A stretch of DNA of 42,663 nucleotides from an uncultured Bacteroidales bacterium (GCA_900542185.1 UQMZ01000033.1:1-42663), one strand, 5' to 3'. Positions 33,580-42,663 are shown, numbered from the stretch's first letter. The notes: generated by a model not told the origin, from the letters alone. Numbers and translations: made by a program.

Positions 33580-34446
33580 ATGAAACTATCAGTTATTACA
33601 ATAAATTACAATAATAAGGATGGTCTTCGAAACACTATTGATAGCATTCGGAATCAGACTACACGCGATTTCGAATATATCATTATCGACGGCGGTTCGA
33701 CAGATGGTAGTGTTGATATTATAAAGGAAAACGAAGATATTGTTGACTATTGGGTGAGTGAACGAGACCATGGAATTTACGAGGCTATGAACAAAGGTGT
33801 CAGAGCCGCCAAAGGTGAGTTTCTGCAATTCCTGAACTCTGGGGATTGGTTGAATTCTTCTGATGTATTTAAATTTGTTTTACCACATCTCACTGACGAA
33901 ATAGACCTTCTCTCAGGATACACAGTAAGAAAAACCAACGATGGTCGTTATTTTAGAGAAAATGCTGGGAGCCCCGACTTTATGACTGTCGTCAGCATGT
34001 TTGAGGCTCCGTTATCGCATGCAGGAAGTTTTATTCGCCGACAACTGCTTGTGAATCGCCCTTACGACGAAAATTATCGGATAGTTTCAGATTGGAAATT
34101 CTTTATGGAGACTTCTTTGTTTGACAATGTTCGATACCAGCATATTGATCTTGACATTGCTGTATTTGATTCGACAGGAATAAGTTCATGCGCTTCAGAC
34201 CGACATCAAATAGAACGCAAGATGGTTCTGGATGAAATTCTGCCTAAAAACCTATCAAGGGACCTAACCTCCATTCCTTCTGAATTATATAGGCTAATGC
34301 GACGGATCCCGACTGCATATCGCCTACAGAAAATCATAATAGCAGTTGTTTCTATGATTATTTCGGCATATAAATTATTTATGCCAAGACGGGTAAAGGA
34401 AGTTGATATACCTGTGATTGAAGTTGTGAATAAATCGCAACATTGA
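33580..34446 (+). CDS. Family 2 glycosyltransferase (WcaA-like)
   Basis: A 288-residue GT2 enzyme that begins MKLSVITINYNNKDGLRNT. It has YIIIDGGSTDGSVDII, SERDHGIYEAMNKGVRAAKG and FLNSGDW in place of DxD, as in the WcaA/colanic-acid type subgroup. The C-terminus ends in a hydrophobic stretch (about 254-272) that may lie on the membrane. It starts 34 bases after the preceding GT2 gene. Sugar specificity unknown. Confidence 0.92.
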   Translation: MKLSVITINYNNKDGLRNTIDSIRNQTTRDFEYIIIDGGSTDGSVDIIKENEDIVDYWVSERDHGIYEAMNKGVRAAKGEFLQFLNSGDWLNSSDVFKFVLPHLTDEIDLLSGYTVRKTNDGRYFRENAGSPDFMTVVSMFEAPLSHAGSFIRRQLLVNRPYDENYRIVSDWKFFMETSLFDNVRYQHIDLDIAVFDSTGISSCASDRHQIERKMVLDEILPKNLSRDLTSIPSELYRLMRRIPTAYRLQKIIIAVVSMIISAYKLFMPRRVKEVDIPVIEVVNKSQH

Positions 34447-34477
34447 ACTTTATTGCATTCCTAAAAAAATATCCGCA

Positions 34478-35428
34478 ATGAGTGATTCTCTCAATATATG
34501 CTATGCTCTTAATGAAGGGTATGTAGATTACTGCATGGTTAGCATGGTTTCACTGCTTGAGAATAACCGCGATTCCAAGATAACTTTCCATATTCTCACT
34601 GATCAACTTTCCGATAATGCTCAAACCAGACTATCCAACGTTGCCCAGCCCTATGGCTCAGACGTGAAGATCTATTATATGGATGACTCTAAGCTTAAAG
34701 GCCAGAAGACGTCATGGTCCAAATATAGTTGGTATAGAGTATTTGCACCAGATGCTATAGATGAAAGTATAAAGGAACTACTCTATCTTGATTGCGATGT
34801 AATCGTGATGGGCAACATATCAGATATTTTTAATCGCAAGGAAGAAGAATGGTCAGTAGGTGCTGTTGATGATTATATGACCATTTTCCCAGATTTGTTT
34901 AAGAGAGTGGGGTATGAACGGTCTATAGGCTATTTTTGTGCTGGAGTCCTCTTAATGAATCTTGATTATTTCCGTAAGCATAATCTATCAAAAGCAATTT
35001 TGCGATTTGCACTTGAGAATCCCGAAAAGATCCAATTCCCGGATCAGGATGCGTTGAATTGTATCTGCAAGGATTCCAAGATCCGACTTCCCATCAAATA
35101 CGGCATTCTTGATCCATTCTATCGAGATGTACGTTTTGCTCGAAAGTTTGCAGATGAAGTAAAGGACTCTATTGATGATCCCCGCATTGTTCATTACGCA
35201 GGATGTGCCCCATGGATTGCAGAATATCAGCATCATTATTTTGCCGATGAATTCTGGAAATATGCTTCAATGATTGGAGGCATAAAGAAACGGCATAGTT
35301 ATACTGCACGAGCATTATTTATTCTAAAAACTAAATGCATGCTCGGATATTTTGGAGTTAAAAAATTTAAACGCTTATCGCCATTGCATCGCCTACGCAA
35401 AGAGGAGATATTGACTAAACTGAATTGA
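34478..35428 (+). CDS. Family 8 glycosyltransferase
   Basis: A 316-residue GT8 enzyme related to LPS galactosyl/glucosyltransferases. Visible motifs are LNICYALNEGYVDYCMVSMV at the start, KELLYLDCDVIVMGNISDIF with the metal-binding DCD, GYFCAGVLLMNLDYFRK, FPDQDALNCIC and HYAGCAPW near the C-terminus. These enzymes retain the donor's anomeric configuration. Donor probably UDP-Gal or UDP-Glc, by family habit only. Confidence 0.93.
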   Translation: MSDSLNICYALNEGYVDYCMVSMVSLLENNRDSKITFHILTDQLSDNAQTRLSNVAQPYGSDVKIYYMDDSKLKGQKTSWSKYSWYRVFAPDAIDESIKELLYLDCDVIVMGNISDIFNRKEEEWSVGAVDDYMTIFPDLFKRVGYERSIGYFCAGVLLMNLDYFRKHNLSKAILRFALENPEKIQFPDQDALNCICKDSKIRLPIKYGILDPFYRDVRFARKFADEVKDSIDDPRIVHYAGCAPWIAEYQHHYFADEFWKYASMIGGIKKRHSYTARALFILKTKCMLGYFGVKKFKRLSPLHRLRKEEILTKLN

Positions 35429-35467
35429 TGTCTACACGGTGTTTTTGCTGTGTGAAGCCATAACATA

Positions 35468-36418
35468 ATGAAGCGGCTGAATGACATTGACGTTGCAAAG
35501 GGCACTGGCATTCTTATGGTGATGGGACTGCACTGCGGATTTCATCAGACTTGGATGGCCACATTTGAAATGCCATTGTTTTTCATACTTTCAGGATGCT
35601 TCTTCAATCCTTATTCATGCCGTTTTAAACTATTTGTAATCAAGAAGATCAATACTCTTCTCATCCCTTATATATTCTTTGAGGCTCCTAAACTCCTATA
35701 TGACCTTTGGTTCTGGCTGTGTCATGAGAATAAAACATTACTAGAGTGTTATATTGATTCATCATTCCCAACAACTACTTGGTTTATTCTTTGTCTCTTT
35801 GAGATTCAGATTTTATGCTATTTCATAATTAAACTTTTGAAATCAAAGTTCTTGATATTATTGACTGGATTTGCGCTGTCAATGATCGGATATGAATTAT
35901 GGCAATTCAGAGTCTATAATTTCTTCTTTCTTTGCACGGCTGCGACATGCTCATTCTATTTTATCTTGGGATATATTTGTAAGGACATTCTTAAACAGAA
36001 TAAACGAAATGCAAGGATTGTATCATGTCTGATTGGTATATTTTCATTAGCGGGTTGCTACTTGCTTTGGACAATTAACAGACCTGACATATTCTATAGA
36101 GGAAACATGATGACGGATAATTGGATTATTATTGTTCTCATGGCCTTATTTGGCTCCGGAGGTATAATTCTAATCAGCCAGGCTATTGCACATAGTAAAA
36201 TATTGGAGTTTTTCGGTATTAATTCATTGATAATACTCGGGACGCATCTCTACTTTTTCCTGATTTTCCGTATTCTTAATATACATCTATTGCCAATAAT
36301 AATATTTACACTTGGAGTAATTATTGAGATTCCGATAATATATCTATTGAGAAGGTACTTCCCTCGACTTTGTGGGATAGAACCATTAATTAAATACGCA
36401 CATAGTTACAGCCAATGA
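35468..36418 (+). CDS. Acyltransferase family 3 membrane protein
   Basis: The 316-residue protein is the second acyltransferase-3 member of the locus. It starts RLNDIDVAKGTGILMVMGLH, with the catalytic His at the end, then FEMPLFFILSGCFF and about ten hydrophobic helices. It probably adds an acyl group to a sugar of the repeat unit. Its stop overlaps the next gene's ATG by four bases, so it is co-translated with the GT32 enzyme. Sequence shared with the first acyltransferase is limited to family motifs, so it is not a recent duplicate. Confidence 0.88.
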   Translation: MKRLNDIDVAKGTGILMVMGLHCGFHQTWMATFEMPLFFILSGCFFNPYSCRFKLFVIKKINTLLIPYIFFEAPKLLYDLWFWLCHENKTLLECYIDSSFPTTTWFILCLFEIQILCYFIIKLLKSKFLILLTGFALSMIGYELWQFRVYNFFFLCTAATCSFYFILGYICKDILKQNKRNARIVSCLIGIFSLAGCYLLWTINRPDIFYRGNMMTDNWIIIVLMALFGSGGIILISQAIAHSKILEFFGINSLIILGTHLYFFLIFRILNIHLLPIIIFTLGVIIEIPIIYLLRRYFPRLCGIEPLIKYAHSYSQ

Positions 36419-37167
36419 TACCAAAAGTTATTCATTACTGCTGGTTTAGCGGAGAAAAACCCAACAGGTTTATCCGTAATTGTATAAAGACATGGCAGAA
36501 GGTCATGCCTGACTATCGTATTCGGATATGGGATGCCAACAGTTTTGACTTCGACAGTGTCCCGTTTGTAAGAGACGCGTTTAAAGCAAAAAAGTGGGCA
36601 TTCGTCGCTGATTATGTACGCATATACGCATTATATACAGAGGGAGGAGTATACCTCGACAGCGATGTAAAGGTTTATCGCAAGTTTGATGATTTTCTTA
36701 ACAATCGTTTCTTTATAGGGACAGAGCCTTTGGCCGAGGGAAATGTCGAGCTTGAATCAGCCATAATGGGTTCAGAAGCAGGCCATCCATATTTGAAAGA
36801 ATGTCTGGATTACTACAATCACCTCGATTTTATTCCAGAAGTGAAGAAAATGGGGCCTATTACATGTCCTCGAATAATGTCTCAAGTTATGAAACCTTGG
36901 GGATACAACTATGAGAATAAGGAACAGGATCTTCCTGATGGAATAAAAATATTTGACCGATCTATTTTCGGACATTGTTTCGGTACACCTGTCGGTAATT
37001 ACTATGCCATACATTACTTCAACGCTTCATGGCTCGAACAGAGACATGGCGCATTATATCGATTCTGTAAATCTAACGATTTGATGAATCATTATTTGCG
37101 TGTCGAAAAATGGAGCAAAATTTTCAAGCAAAAACTCCACAATCACAACAATGATAAAAATTCCTAA
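36415..37167 (+). CDS. Family 32 glycosyltransferase (OCH1-like)
   Basis: A 250-residue GT32 enzyme with the glycosyltransferase sugar-binding DxD region: IPKVIHYCWFSG, RIWDANSF, KKWAFVADYVRIYALYTEGG and VYLDSDVKVY, carrying the D-x-D. GT32 enzymes typically use nucleotide sugars such as UDP-Gal or GDP-Man; the donor here is unknown. It is a paralogue of the gene at 40859, sharing the same opening and core. It overlaps both neighbours, so this part of the operon is tightly coupled. Confidence 0.93.
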   Translation: MIPKVIHYCWFSGEKPNRFIRNCIKTWQKVMPDYRIRIWDANSFDFDSVPFVRDAFKAKKWAFVADYVRIYALYTEGGVYLDSDVKVYRKFDDFLNNRFFIGTEPLAEGNVELESAIMGSEAGHPYLKECLDYYNHLDFIPEVKKMGPITCPRIMSQVMKPWGYNYENKEQDLPDGIKIFDRSIFGHCFGTPVGNYYAIHYFNASWLEQRHGALYRFCKSNDLMNHYLRVEKWSKIFKQKLHNHNNDKNS

Positions 37168-38380
37168 TAATTGTACCGGATGCACCGGGTGTATCGAAAT
37201 ATGCCCAAAAAAATGCATTACAGAATCAAAGGATGAGTACGGGTTCATGATTCCTGTTGTCAATCCTACAAATTGCATTGATTGCGGATTGTGCGAAAAA
37301 GTTTGTCCAGCCCTTAATCATGGCATAGTAAACGAGAATCCGGAAATTTACTTTGCTCAGAATCCCGATGAGAAAGTAACTAAAGAAAGCACATCCGGTG
37401 GAATTTTCTCAATAATCGCCAAGAAAATTCTTGATAGGGATGGAGTTGTATATGGCGCGGCCATTGATTATGACAATGATTGCCGAGTAAAACATATTCG
37501 TATAGACGATGAATCTCAACTCTTCAGACTGAGGGGGAGCAAATATGTTCAGAGTGATATAACCGGAATGTTTCATGCCGTTAAGAAAGATCTTTCAGAT
37601 GGTAAAAATGTTCTGTTTTCTGGTACTCCTTGTCAGGTTTCCGGATTGAAAAGATTCTTAAGAAACGATTATGATGCACTTCTAACCGTTGATGTAATAT
37701 GTCATGGAGTACCATCCCCGTTGATGTGGGATGAATATCTTAAGGAAGAATGTCATCAGTTTGGCTGTGAGAACGTCAATAATATCAAGGGTCATGAACG
37801 AGAACCTAATTCTGATGGAAAAATTACAAATATTTCTTTTAGAGATAAACGGTTTGGATGGCAGGAGTATGGGTTCTTTCTTTCATTTTCTGAGCAAAAT
37901 TGCGATGTTACATCCACAAATAGTTCGCATTTCTATAATCGATATGAAAACCCTTTCATTAAAGGTTTTTTAAACGATCTGTACCTACGGAACTCATGTT
38001 ACAGTTGCCCTGTCAAAGGATTTTCAAGTGGATCAGACATAACGTTGGCTGATGCATGGGGAATAGAAAATTATGTTAATAAGAACGTAGCAATAGACAA
38101 AGGTATTTCTCTTATCATACCGTCAACGACAAAAGGAAAAGCTTTTCTTGATGGAATCGAAATGACTTCACTTCCAAAAGAAATTCTAAGCCTTCATAAT
38201 CCGGCTGCCTATATGTCCGCGAAACGGAATCCAAAACGCAAAAAGTTCATCAAATTAATAAAAAAAGGAGTGTCATTTAAGGGGGCGATTTCGATATGCA
38301 TCCCGCCTCCTTCGATAGTCGACAAAATAAAATGGAGTATCAATCAGAGAATCAAGCACTTAATAGAGGGAGTGAATTAA
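37151..38380 (+). CDS. F420-hydrogenase beta-subunit-like Fe-S protein
   Basis: A 409-residue protein with two N-terminal 4Fe-4S motifs, Cys8/11/14/18 (CTGCTGCIEIC) and Cys42/45/48/52 (CIDCGLCEKVC), followed by FrhB-type N- and C-terminal domains (SGGIFSIIAKKIL, SGTPCQVSGLKRFL, VDVICHGVPSPLMWDEYL). The family name comes from archaeal hydrogenase, but in polysaccharide loci it is regularly paired with pyruvyl transferases, as here. It may be a flavin-dependent reductase acting on a sugar or acyl precursor; this is inference. I chose the ATG at 37151, overlapping the GT32 gene by 17 bases, because it places the Fe-S motif at residue 8 as expected. Confidence 0.88.
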   Translation: MIKIPNNCTGCTGCIEICPKKCITESKDEYGFMIPVVNPTNCIDCGLCEKVCPALNHGIVNENPEIYFAQNPDEKVTKESTSGGIFSIIAKKILDRDGVVYGAAIDYDNDCRVKHIRIDDESQLFRLRGSKYVQSDITGMFHAVKKDLSDGKNVLFSGTPCQVSGLKRFLRNDYDALLTVDVICHGVPSPLMWDEYLKEECHQFGCENVNNIKGHEREPNSDGKITNISFRDKRFGWQEYGFFLSFSEQNCDVTSTNSSHFYNRYENPFIKGFLNDLYLRNSCYSCPVKGFSSGSDITLADAWGIENYVNKNVAIDKGISLIIPSTTKGKAFLDGIEMTSLPKEILSLHNPAAYMSAKRNPKRKKFIKLIKKGVSFKGAISICIPPPSIVDKIKWSINQRIKHLIEGVN

Positions 38381-39588
38381 ATTATCCAAGTGTTCTTATT
38401 ATAGGGACCGGCTCTCTGCTGAATTACGGTTGCGAGGCAATTGTACAGGGCACGTATGGTATTCTCAAGGAGAATTTCCCAAACTGTATAATCTCAGTTG
38501 CATCTGACGATCCAGATTACGATAGGAAGGTATTACCGAAAGATGTAAGACTAGTCACATACAAGAAACGCTTTACCCCATATCGAATTTTTAAAGGAAT
38601 TCTTCGCAGAGTGTTCCATATAGGCAATGGCTCTGGCTTAAGGATGAATATATCAATCGGAAAGAAATACGACATTGTACTTGCCAGTGGAGGTGACAAC
38701 TATTGTGAAACACCGAATCATAAAATATATGACTTGCTTGAAGATCTTATGTCAATAGGCGAAAGAGCGTCTCGAAAAGGCAATCGGTATGTTTTGTGGG
38801 GAGCAAGTGTCGGTCCATTTCATGATGAAGCGATTCGTCAAAGAGTCATCGACAATCTATCGTTGTCGGATGCGATATTTTTGCGCGAAGAACTTTCTCT
38901 TAACTATCTGAGTCAGTTCAAAACGTTGGAAAACAAATTGCATCTGATAGCCGACCCCGCATTTCAGATGAAGCCGGAGGATTATCATCTTGAAAAGACT
39001 CCAGGGAAGATATATGTCGGAGTTAACATGAGTGAACTGGCCGTAGGTCATTCCATCAGCGATCCCGAAAAGGCAAGTAACTCCAAGAAGCTTATGGCAA
39101 TGATGCTCGATGATCTTATCGAGCAGAATGATAATATCGAACTTGTCCTTATTCCCCATGTTAATCTTTACGGATCTCAGGACGACATGAATTTCCTTAG
39201 GCCTCTCTATGACAATATGAAGCATAAGTCTCGTGTTCAGATAATTCAACCCGGTCTCGGCGCCCGACGCACCAAAGGTCTGATTGCACAGTTGGATTTA
39301 CTTATCGCTGCGAGAATGCATTGCTGTGTCGGTGGCATCTCTGTTGGGACACCTACTTTGTTCATAACTTACAGCAACAAGGGACGTGGAATGAGTGGTT
39401 ATGCTTATGGTCACCATAAGTATGAGATAGAATGCTCGGCAATGTTTGATGAAACAGAGAAGTTCTTGTCTCTAACTATGGATATGATTGATGCACGCAG
39501 AGATATTTCTAACTACTTGAAGCAGCAAAAAACACGATTTGAGTCCGATTCAATGGAGGCAGGCAAGATTCTAAAAATAAACTGCTAA
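38332..39588 (+). CDS. Polysaccharide pyruvyl transferase
   Basis: A 418-residue member of the CsaB/WcaK-like pyruvyl transferase family, which attaches ketal pyruvate from phosphoenolpyruvate to a sugar and gives the polymer negative charge. Visible features: SVLIIGTGSLLNYGCEAIVQ, LASGGDNYCE, YVLWGASVGPFHDEAIRQ and the conserved C-terminal LLIAARMHCCVGGISVGTP. The ATG at 38332 gives a normal N-terminus; an earlier ATG (38296) lies deeper in the preceding gene. It overlaps the Fe-S protein gene by 49 bases, supporting a functional pairing. Confidence 0.9.
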   Translation: MEYQSENQALNRGSELNYPSVLIIGTGSLLNYGCEAIVQGTYGILKENFPNCIISVASDDPDYDRKVLPKDVRLVTYKKRFTPYRIFKGILRRVFHIGNGSGLRMNISIGKKYDIVLASGGDNYCETPNHKIYDLLEDLMSIGERASRKGNRYVLWGASVGPFHDEAIRQRVIDNLSLSDAIFLREELSLNYLSQFKTLENKLHLIADPAFQMKPEDYHLEKTPGKIYVGVNMSELAVGHSISDPEKASNSKKLMAMMLDDLIEQNDNIELVLIPHVNLYGSQDDMNFLRPLYDNMKHKSRVQIIQPGLGARRTKGLIAQLDLLIAARMHCCVGGISVGTPTLFITYSNKGRGMSGYAYGHHKYEIECSAMFDETEKFLSLTMDMIDARRDISNYLKQQKTRFESDSMEAGKILKINC

Positions 39589-39591
39589 CAG

Positions 39592-40869
39592 ATGCGCATA
39601 CTGCATATAGCATCCGGTGATTTCTTCTCCACCTATGGTGGAGGACAGGTATATGTCAAGAATGTCGTTGACGAAATGATTAGTCAAGGCATTGACGTAT
39701 CTGTAGTATCTGAATCGGGTAGTCAGGACGGAGTTGTTCGGAAAATTTATAACGGCATTCCTCTTTTCGAGATCAGTTCTCCTAATTATCTGGAATCAGC
39801 GATAAAGGAAGCGGCACCCGATGTCATCCATGCCCATAGCCTAAAGAATAATGCGTGTTTAATTGGTAAAAAACTTGGAATACCAGTCATTGTCACTTCG
39901 CACCATGGAGGCATTCTGTGTCCTGCCGGCACTTATATGAATTGCAAGGACGAGATTTGTAACAAAAAAGTCAATCATAAAGACTGTCTGTCATGTGTGC
40001 TTCGCAATGTACGTACAGGTTTAAAATATTGGTATCCGTTTGTAAAGCATATTAATCCGAAATCATATCTCAAAATTGGATCATTCCTCGAAAATAAACC
40101 GTTTATACCATTCATTACTCCAATAGGCATATCTGCTCAATGTATACAGAATAAACAAAAACAGTTTTTGGATATAATTCGTAACTGTAGCTTGATGATA
40201 GCCCCTTGCGATAAGATTGGCGAGGCAATGATTATTAATGGTCTGGATTCTTCAAAATTACGCGTTATCCCTCATGGCATACCATTGCCAAAAGAACGAC
40301 CGGATTATCCACCTGTTCACAATGGCAAAATAAAATTTTATTATGTTGGCAGAATATGCTATGTAAAGGGCATCCACGTGCTTCTTGAGGCATTTTCACA
40401 GATAAATAACCCGGCAATCGAATTACATTTGATAGGAGGTGCAGGCAATAAGCATGAGAAAAGTTATATGACCGCATTGCAACGGAAATATAAATCTGAC
40501 AGTCGAGTTGTATGGCATGGTAAAATAAGTCCGGACAAAGTGTTTGAGACTACCCAAGATTTTCATGTCTCCGTTTCACCTGCTATTTATCTTGAAGCGT
40601 TCGGTCTAAATATTGCAGAAGCATTGGCGCTTGGAAAACCTGTTCTTTCAACTATGTCAGGCGGTGGCGAAATGCAGATTCGTGATGGTGAAAATGGTTG
40701 GCTTGTTCCAAACAATAATGCATCAGTCCTTGCAGAACAAATCACATATATCTCTTTTCATCCTGAAATTCTTCAAGCGATGTCAAAGAATTGTCACGCA
40801 ATCTCGATCGCAGACCATTGCAATGCGCTTATGGATGTTTATAAGGATGTGATTGGACATGATAATTAA
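39592..40869 (+). CDS. Family 4 glycosyltransferase
   Basis: A 425-residue GT-B enzyme. The N-terminal Rossmann domain starts MRILHIASGDFFSTYGGGQV. The middle contains a Cys-rich insert (CPAGTYMNCKDEICNKK and CLSCVLRNV, about 120-142), which is unusual among the glycosyltransferases of this locus and could bind a metal. The C-terminal domain has the GT4 signature FYYVGRICYVKGIHVLLEAF and YLEAFGLNIAEALALGKPV with the E-x7-E pair. It starts three bases after the pyruvyl transferase stop. Donor unknown. Confidence 0.92.
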   Translation: MRILHIASGDFFSTYGGGQVYVKNVVDEMISQGIDVSVVSESGSQDGVVRKIYNGIPLFEISSPNYLESAIKEAAPDVIHAHSLKNNACLIGKKLGIPVIVTSHHGGILCPAGTYMNCKDEICNKKVNHKDCLSCVLRNVRTGLKYWYPFVKHINPKSYLKIGSFLENKPFIPFITPIGISAQCIQNKQKQFLDIIRNCSLMIAPCDKIGEAMIINGLDSSKLRVIPHGIPLPKERPDYPPVHNGKIKFYYVGRICYVKGIHVLLEAFSQINNPAIELHLIGGAGNKHEKSYMTALQRKYKSDSRVVWHGKISPDKVFETTQDFHVSVSPAIYLEAFGLNIAEALALGKPVLSTMSGGGEMQIRDGENGWLVPNNNASVLAEQITYISFHPEILQAMSKNCHAISIADHCNALMDVYKDVIGHDN

Positions 40870-41623
40870 TAAACCGATGTCTCAAGAAGTCAATAATATA
40901 CCGAAAGTCATTCATTACTGTTGGTTCGGACGAGGCAATAAGCCTCATCTTATACGGAAATGTCTTGAATCCTGGCGTAAGGTAATGCCTGATTACAAGA
41001 TAAAGGAGTGGAATGAGGAAAATTTCGATGTAAATGCCATCCCATTTGTCAAGCAGGCGTATGAGGAACGTAAATGGGCATTCGTGGCCGATGTATGCCG
41101 CTTTTATGCCTGTTATAATGAGGGGGGAATTTATCTTGACACAGATGTCGAAGTCTTCAAACGGTTTGACGAATTTTTGAAATATAGCTTTTTTGCAGGC
41201 ACAGAGGTCAGGACCACCTCAAAAGGCTTTTTCACCACACTTGATGCATCTGCGTTCGGTTGTGAACGAGGACACTGGTTTGCAAAGGAATGTCTTGATT
41301 GGTATGCTGATAAGCCATTCCGTCTTTCAGATGGCTCTATTCCTGGTGGCGTAGTTCAGGTTGTGGCATCCATGGTTCTTGAGCCCCACGGATATCATCG
41401 TAAAAATGAATTTCAGATGGTGAAAGACGTGGCTATTTTCCCAAACACGGTTTTCACAAACAAGACTGTAAGCTATGACCGCTCGTCAATTTACTCACTC
41501 CACCATTTCGATGGTTCGTGGAACGACAGTCCCTCACGTGGTTGGCTCTTTCTCTTGTGCCGTCGCCATGATTTAATGCATTGGTATAGGAGACTTGAAT
41601 CAATAAAAAACAGACTAAAATGA
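40859..41623 (+). CDS. Family 32 glycosyltransferase (second copy)
   Basis: A 254-residue GT32 enzyme, paralogous to the one at 36415: IPKVIHYCWFGRG, SWRKVMPDYKIKEWNEENF, RKWAFVADVCRFYACYNEGG, IYLDTDVEVF with the D-x-D, and YSLHHFDGSWND. The start is taken at the ATG at 40859, overlapping the preceding stop; an ATG at 40877 would remove six residues. Its stop overlaps the next ATG by four bases. The two GT32 genes have diverged enough to suggest different sugars or acceptors. Confidence 0.92.
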   Translation: MIINKPMSQEVNNIPKVIHYCWFGRGNKPHLIRKCLESWRKVMPDYKIKEWNEENFDVNAIPFVKQAYEERKWAFVADVCRFYACYNEGGIYLDTDVEVFKRFDEFLKYSFFAGTEVRTTSKGFFTTLDASAFGCERGHWFAKECLDWYADKPFRLSDGSIPGGVVQVVASMVLEPHGYHRKNEFQMVKDVAIFPNTVFTNKTVSYDRSSIYSLHHFDGSWNDSPSRGWLFLLCRRHDLMHWYRRLESIKNRLK

Positions 41624-42617
41624 AAAAAATATTGATTGATGCTAATCCAATCGTGCCATATCTTGCCAAGGGTAAGATTACAGGTATAGGACGCACATGT
41701 ATGGAGCTTATCTCAGAACTAGGGCGAATGAAAGATAAACTTCCATTTGAAATAAACCTTTATACCCAAAATATTCATGGCATTAATGCAATGCCACTGA
41801 AAAGTGGGTTTCACTGTCATCATCTATACTTTCGTACTACAGATCCATGGAATCGTTTTGCACGACTTCTTCATTTTCGAGAGTTAATGACAAAATATGA
41901 CCTACAGCATATCACTCATAACTATGAAATAGTCACAGATCCATCAAGATGTATAGTAACTGTTCACGACGCTTTTTTCATGAAACTAGATGTGGAAAAT
42001 TTTGATTATGTAAAATTTAGGAAAACCTATCCCCCTTTTATCCGTTCAGCCCGTCATATTATAACTTGCTCGGAATATTCAGCAAAAGACATAGAAGAAA
42101 CAATATCTGTACCCCGAGAAAAAATAACAGTTATTCCATGGGGTGTAGATCATAATATCTTTTATGTCGAAAACAATCGTGACGAATTACGTGCTAAATT
42201 ATTACAGAGTTTCGGGGTCTCCAATCAATACTTTCTAAGTGTATCGTGCGATGCAGGAAGGAAACGCACACCCGATTTGATAAAGAGCTATCTAACACTT
42301 GATAATCCTATTAATGACCTTGTCCTCATATGGAATAATCCTCCAGCAAAGGTATTAAAGATGATTAACGGTAATCCTCGTGTGCATCTTTTATCTGGAA
42401 TCAGCAATGAAGATCTTCGCATTTTATATAATTGTGCAACAGCTTCAGTCAATCCAACAGCCTATGAAGGATTCGGACTCCCCATTCTTGAAGCCATGGC
42501 CTGTGGATGTGCAGCTGTGACATGTTTCAATTCAAGCCTTCCGGAGGTAGGAGGAGATGTTGCTATATATATTGATGAGCCAATTACGGAAACACTTCCA
42601 CGCATACTGCATAATAT
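41620..42617 (+). CDS. Family 4 glycosyltransferase, 3' end cut off by adapter
   Basis: About 332 residues of a GT4 (GT-B) enzyme are present: LIDANPIVPYLAKGKITGIG, IVTVHDAFFMKLD, HIITCSEYSAKDIEETISVP, VIPWGVDHNIF and the C-terminal NPTAYEGFGLPILEAMACG. The frame continues to 42654, but the last residues (LLYTSPSPRD) are translated adapter and must be removed. The true C-terminus is missing, probably a few tens of residues. Overlap with the GT32 stop shows co-translation. Confidence 0.92.
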
Positions 42618-42663
42618 CTGTCTCTTATACACATCTCCGAGCCCACGAGACTAGCGCTCATCT
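42618..42663 (+). other. Nextera read-2 adapter complement and index (artefact)
   Basis: 42618-42636 is the complement of the Tn5 mosaic end, 42637-42651 is CCGAGCCCACGAGAC, then an 8-base index TAGCGCTC and ATCT, the start of the P7 sequence. This is library DNA, not genome. Confidence 0.97.

Noticed and set aside
32562..42617. A Wzy polymerase among the membrane proteins of the locus
   Set aside because: The polytopic proteins here are acyltransferases or the flippase; no Wzy-like protein was recognised.
42618..42654. C-terminal extension of the last glycosyltransferase
   Set aside because: It is translated Nextera adapter.

Overview
The window is a metagenome-style assembly contig from a member of the Bacteroidales, probably Muribaculaceae. 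The family is my inference from gene content; the order is better supported. Evidence for Bacteroidota includes promoters of the form TTTG-N18-20-TAnnTTTG, start codons mostly without Shine-Dalgarno sequences, a T9SS PorQ protein, DUF6048/DUF6452-type proteins, a UpxY-type antiterminator and a Tyr-rich BY-kinase. Both ends are library adapter, not genome: Nextera read-1 adapter at 1-32, and the Nextera read-2 adapter complement plus index at 42618-42663. The adapter truncates the last gene.

Layout. (1) 83-7670 is a GC-rich core chromosome: rplS, folP-cdaA, porQ, a TonB-C protein, then a minus-strand block of a polyprenol-linked type GT2, a DUF6452-like lipoprotein and a DUF6048-like protein, and bioB. 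(2) 7674-7852 is a 36-bp tandem repeat array between bioB and tRNA-Lys(UUU). (3) 8041-20437 is an AT-rich defence island behind tRNA-Lys. It holds a class II Fic protein, a coupled pair of a small membrane protein and a large P-loop (STAND/NLR-like) ATPase that share one short motif, an FRG-domain protein, an AbiL-like RloA/RloB pair, and an AbiEi/AbiEii system. A 15-bp tRNA 3' end sequence recurs at 17580, a diverged copy sits at 20362, and each of the three sites is followed by a similar terminator. 179-bp direct repeats bound the AbiE segment. No integrase is present. (4) 20496-21689 is a secreted CE1-type esterase. (5) 21882-22090 looks like an invertible promoter in front of a UpxY-type antiterminator. 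It opens a surface polysaccharide locus that runs to the contig end: WecA/MraY-like initiating transferase, Wza-like export lipoprotein, Wzz/BY-kinase, a small accessory cassette with its own promoter, two acyltransferases, a Wzx flippase, seven glycosyltransferases (GT2, GT2, GT8, GT32, GT4, GT32, GT4), an F420-hydrogenase-beta-like Fe-S protein and a polysaccharide pyruvyl transferase.

How it works together. The initiating transferase loads undecaprenyl phosphate. The glycosyl-, acyl- and pyruvyl transferases build and decorate the repeat unit, Wzx flips it, and Wza/BY-kinase control length and export. UpxY and the putative switch set expression. The most interesting candidate system is the pair at 9852-13411. 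The small two-helix membrane protein ends in a G-x-G-N-x3-Q-D-S-x-N-T-x-I motif that is repeated, ungapped, near the N-terminus of the overlapping downstream ATPase. This is the arrangement expected for an NLR that signals to a membrane effector by amyloid-like templating.
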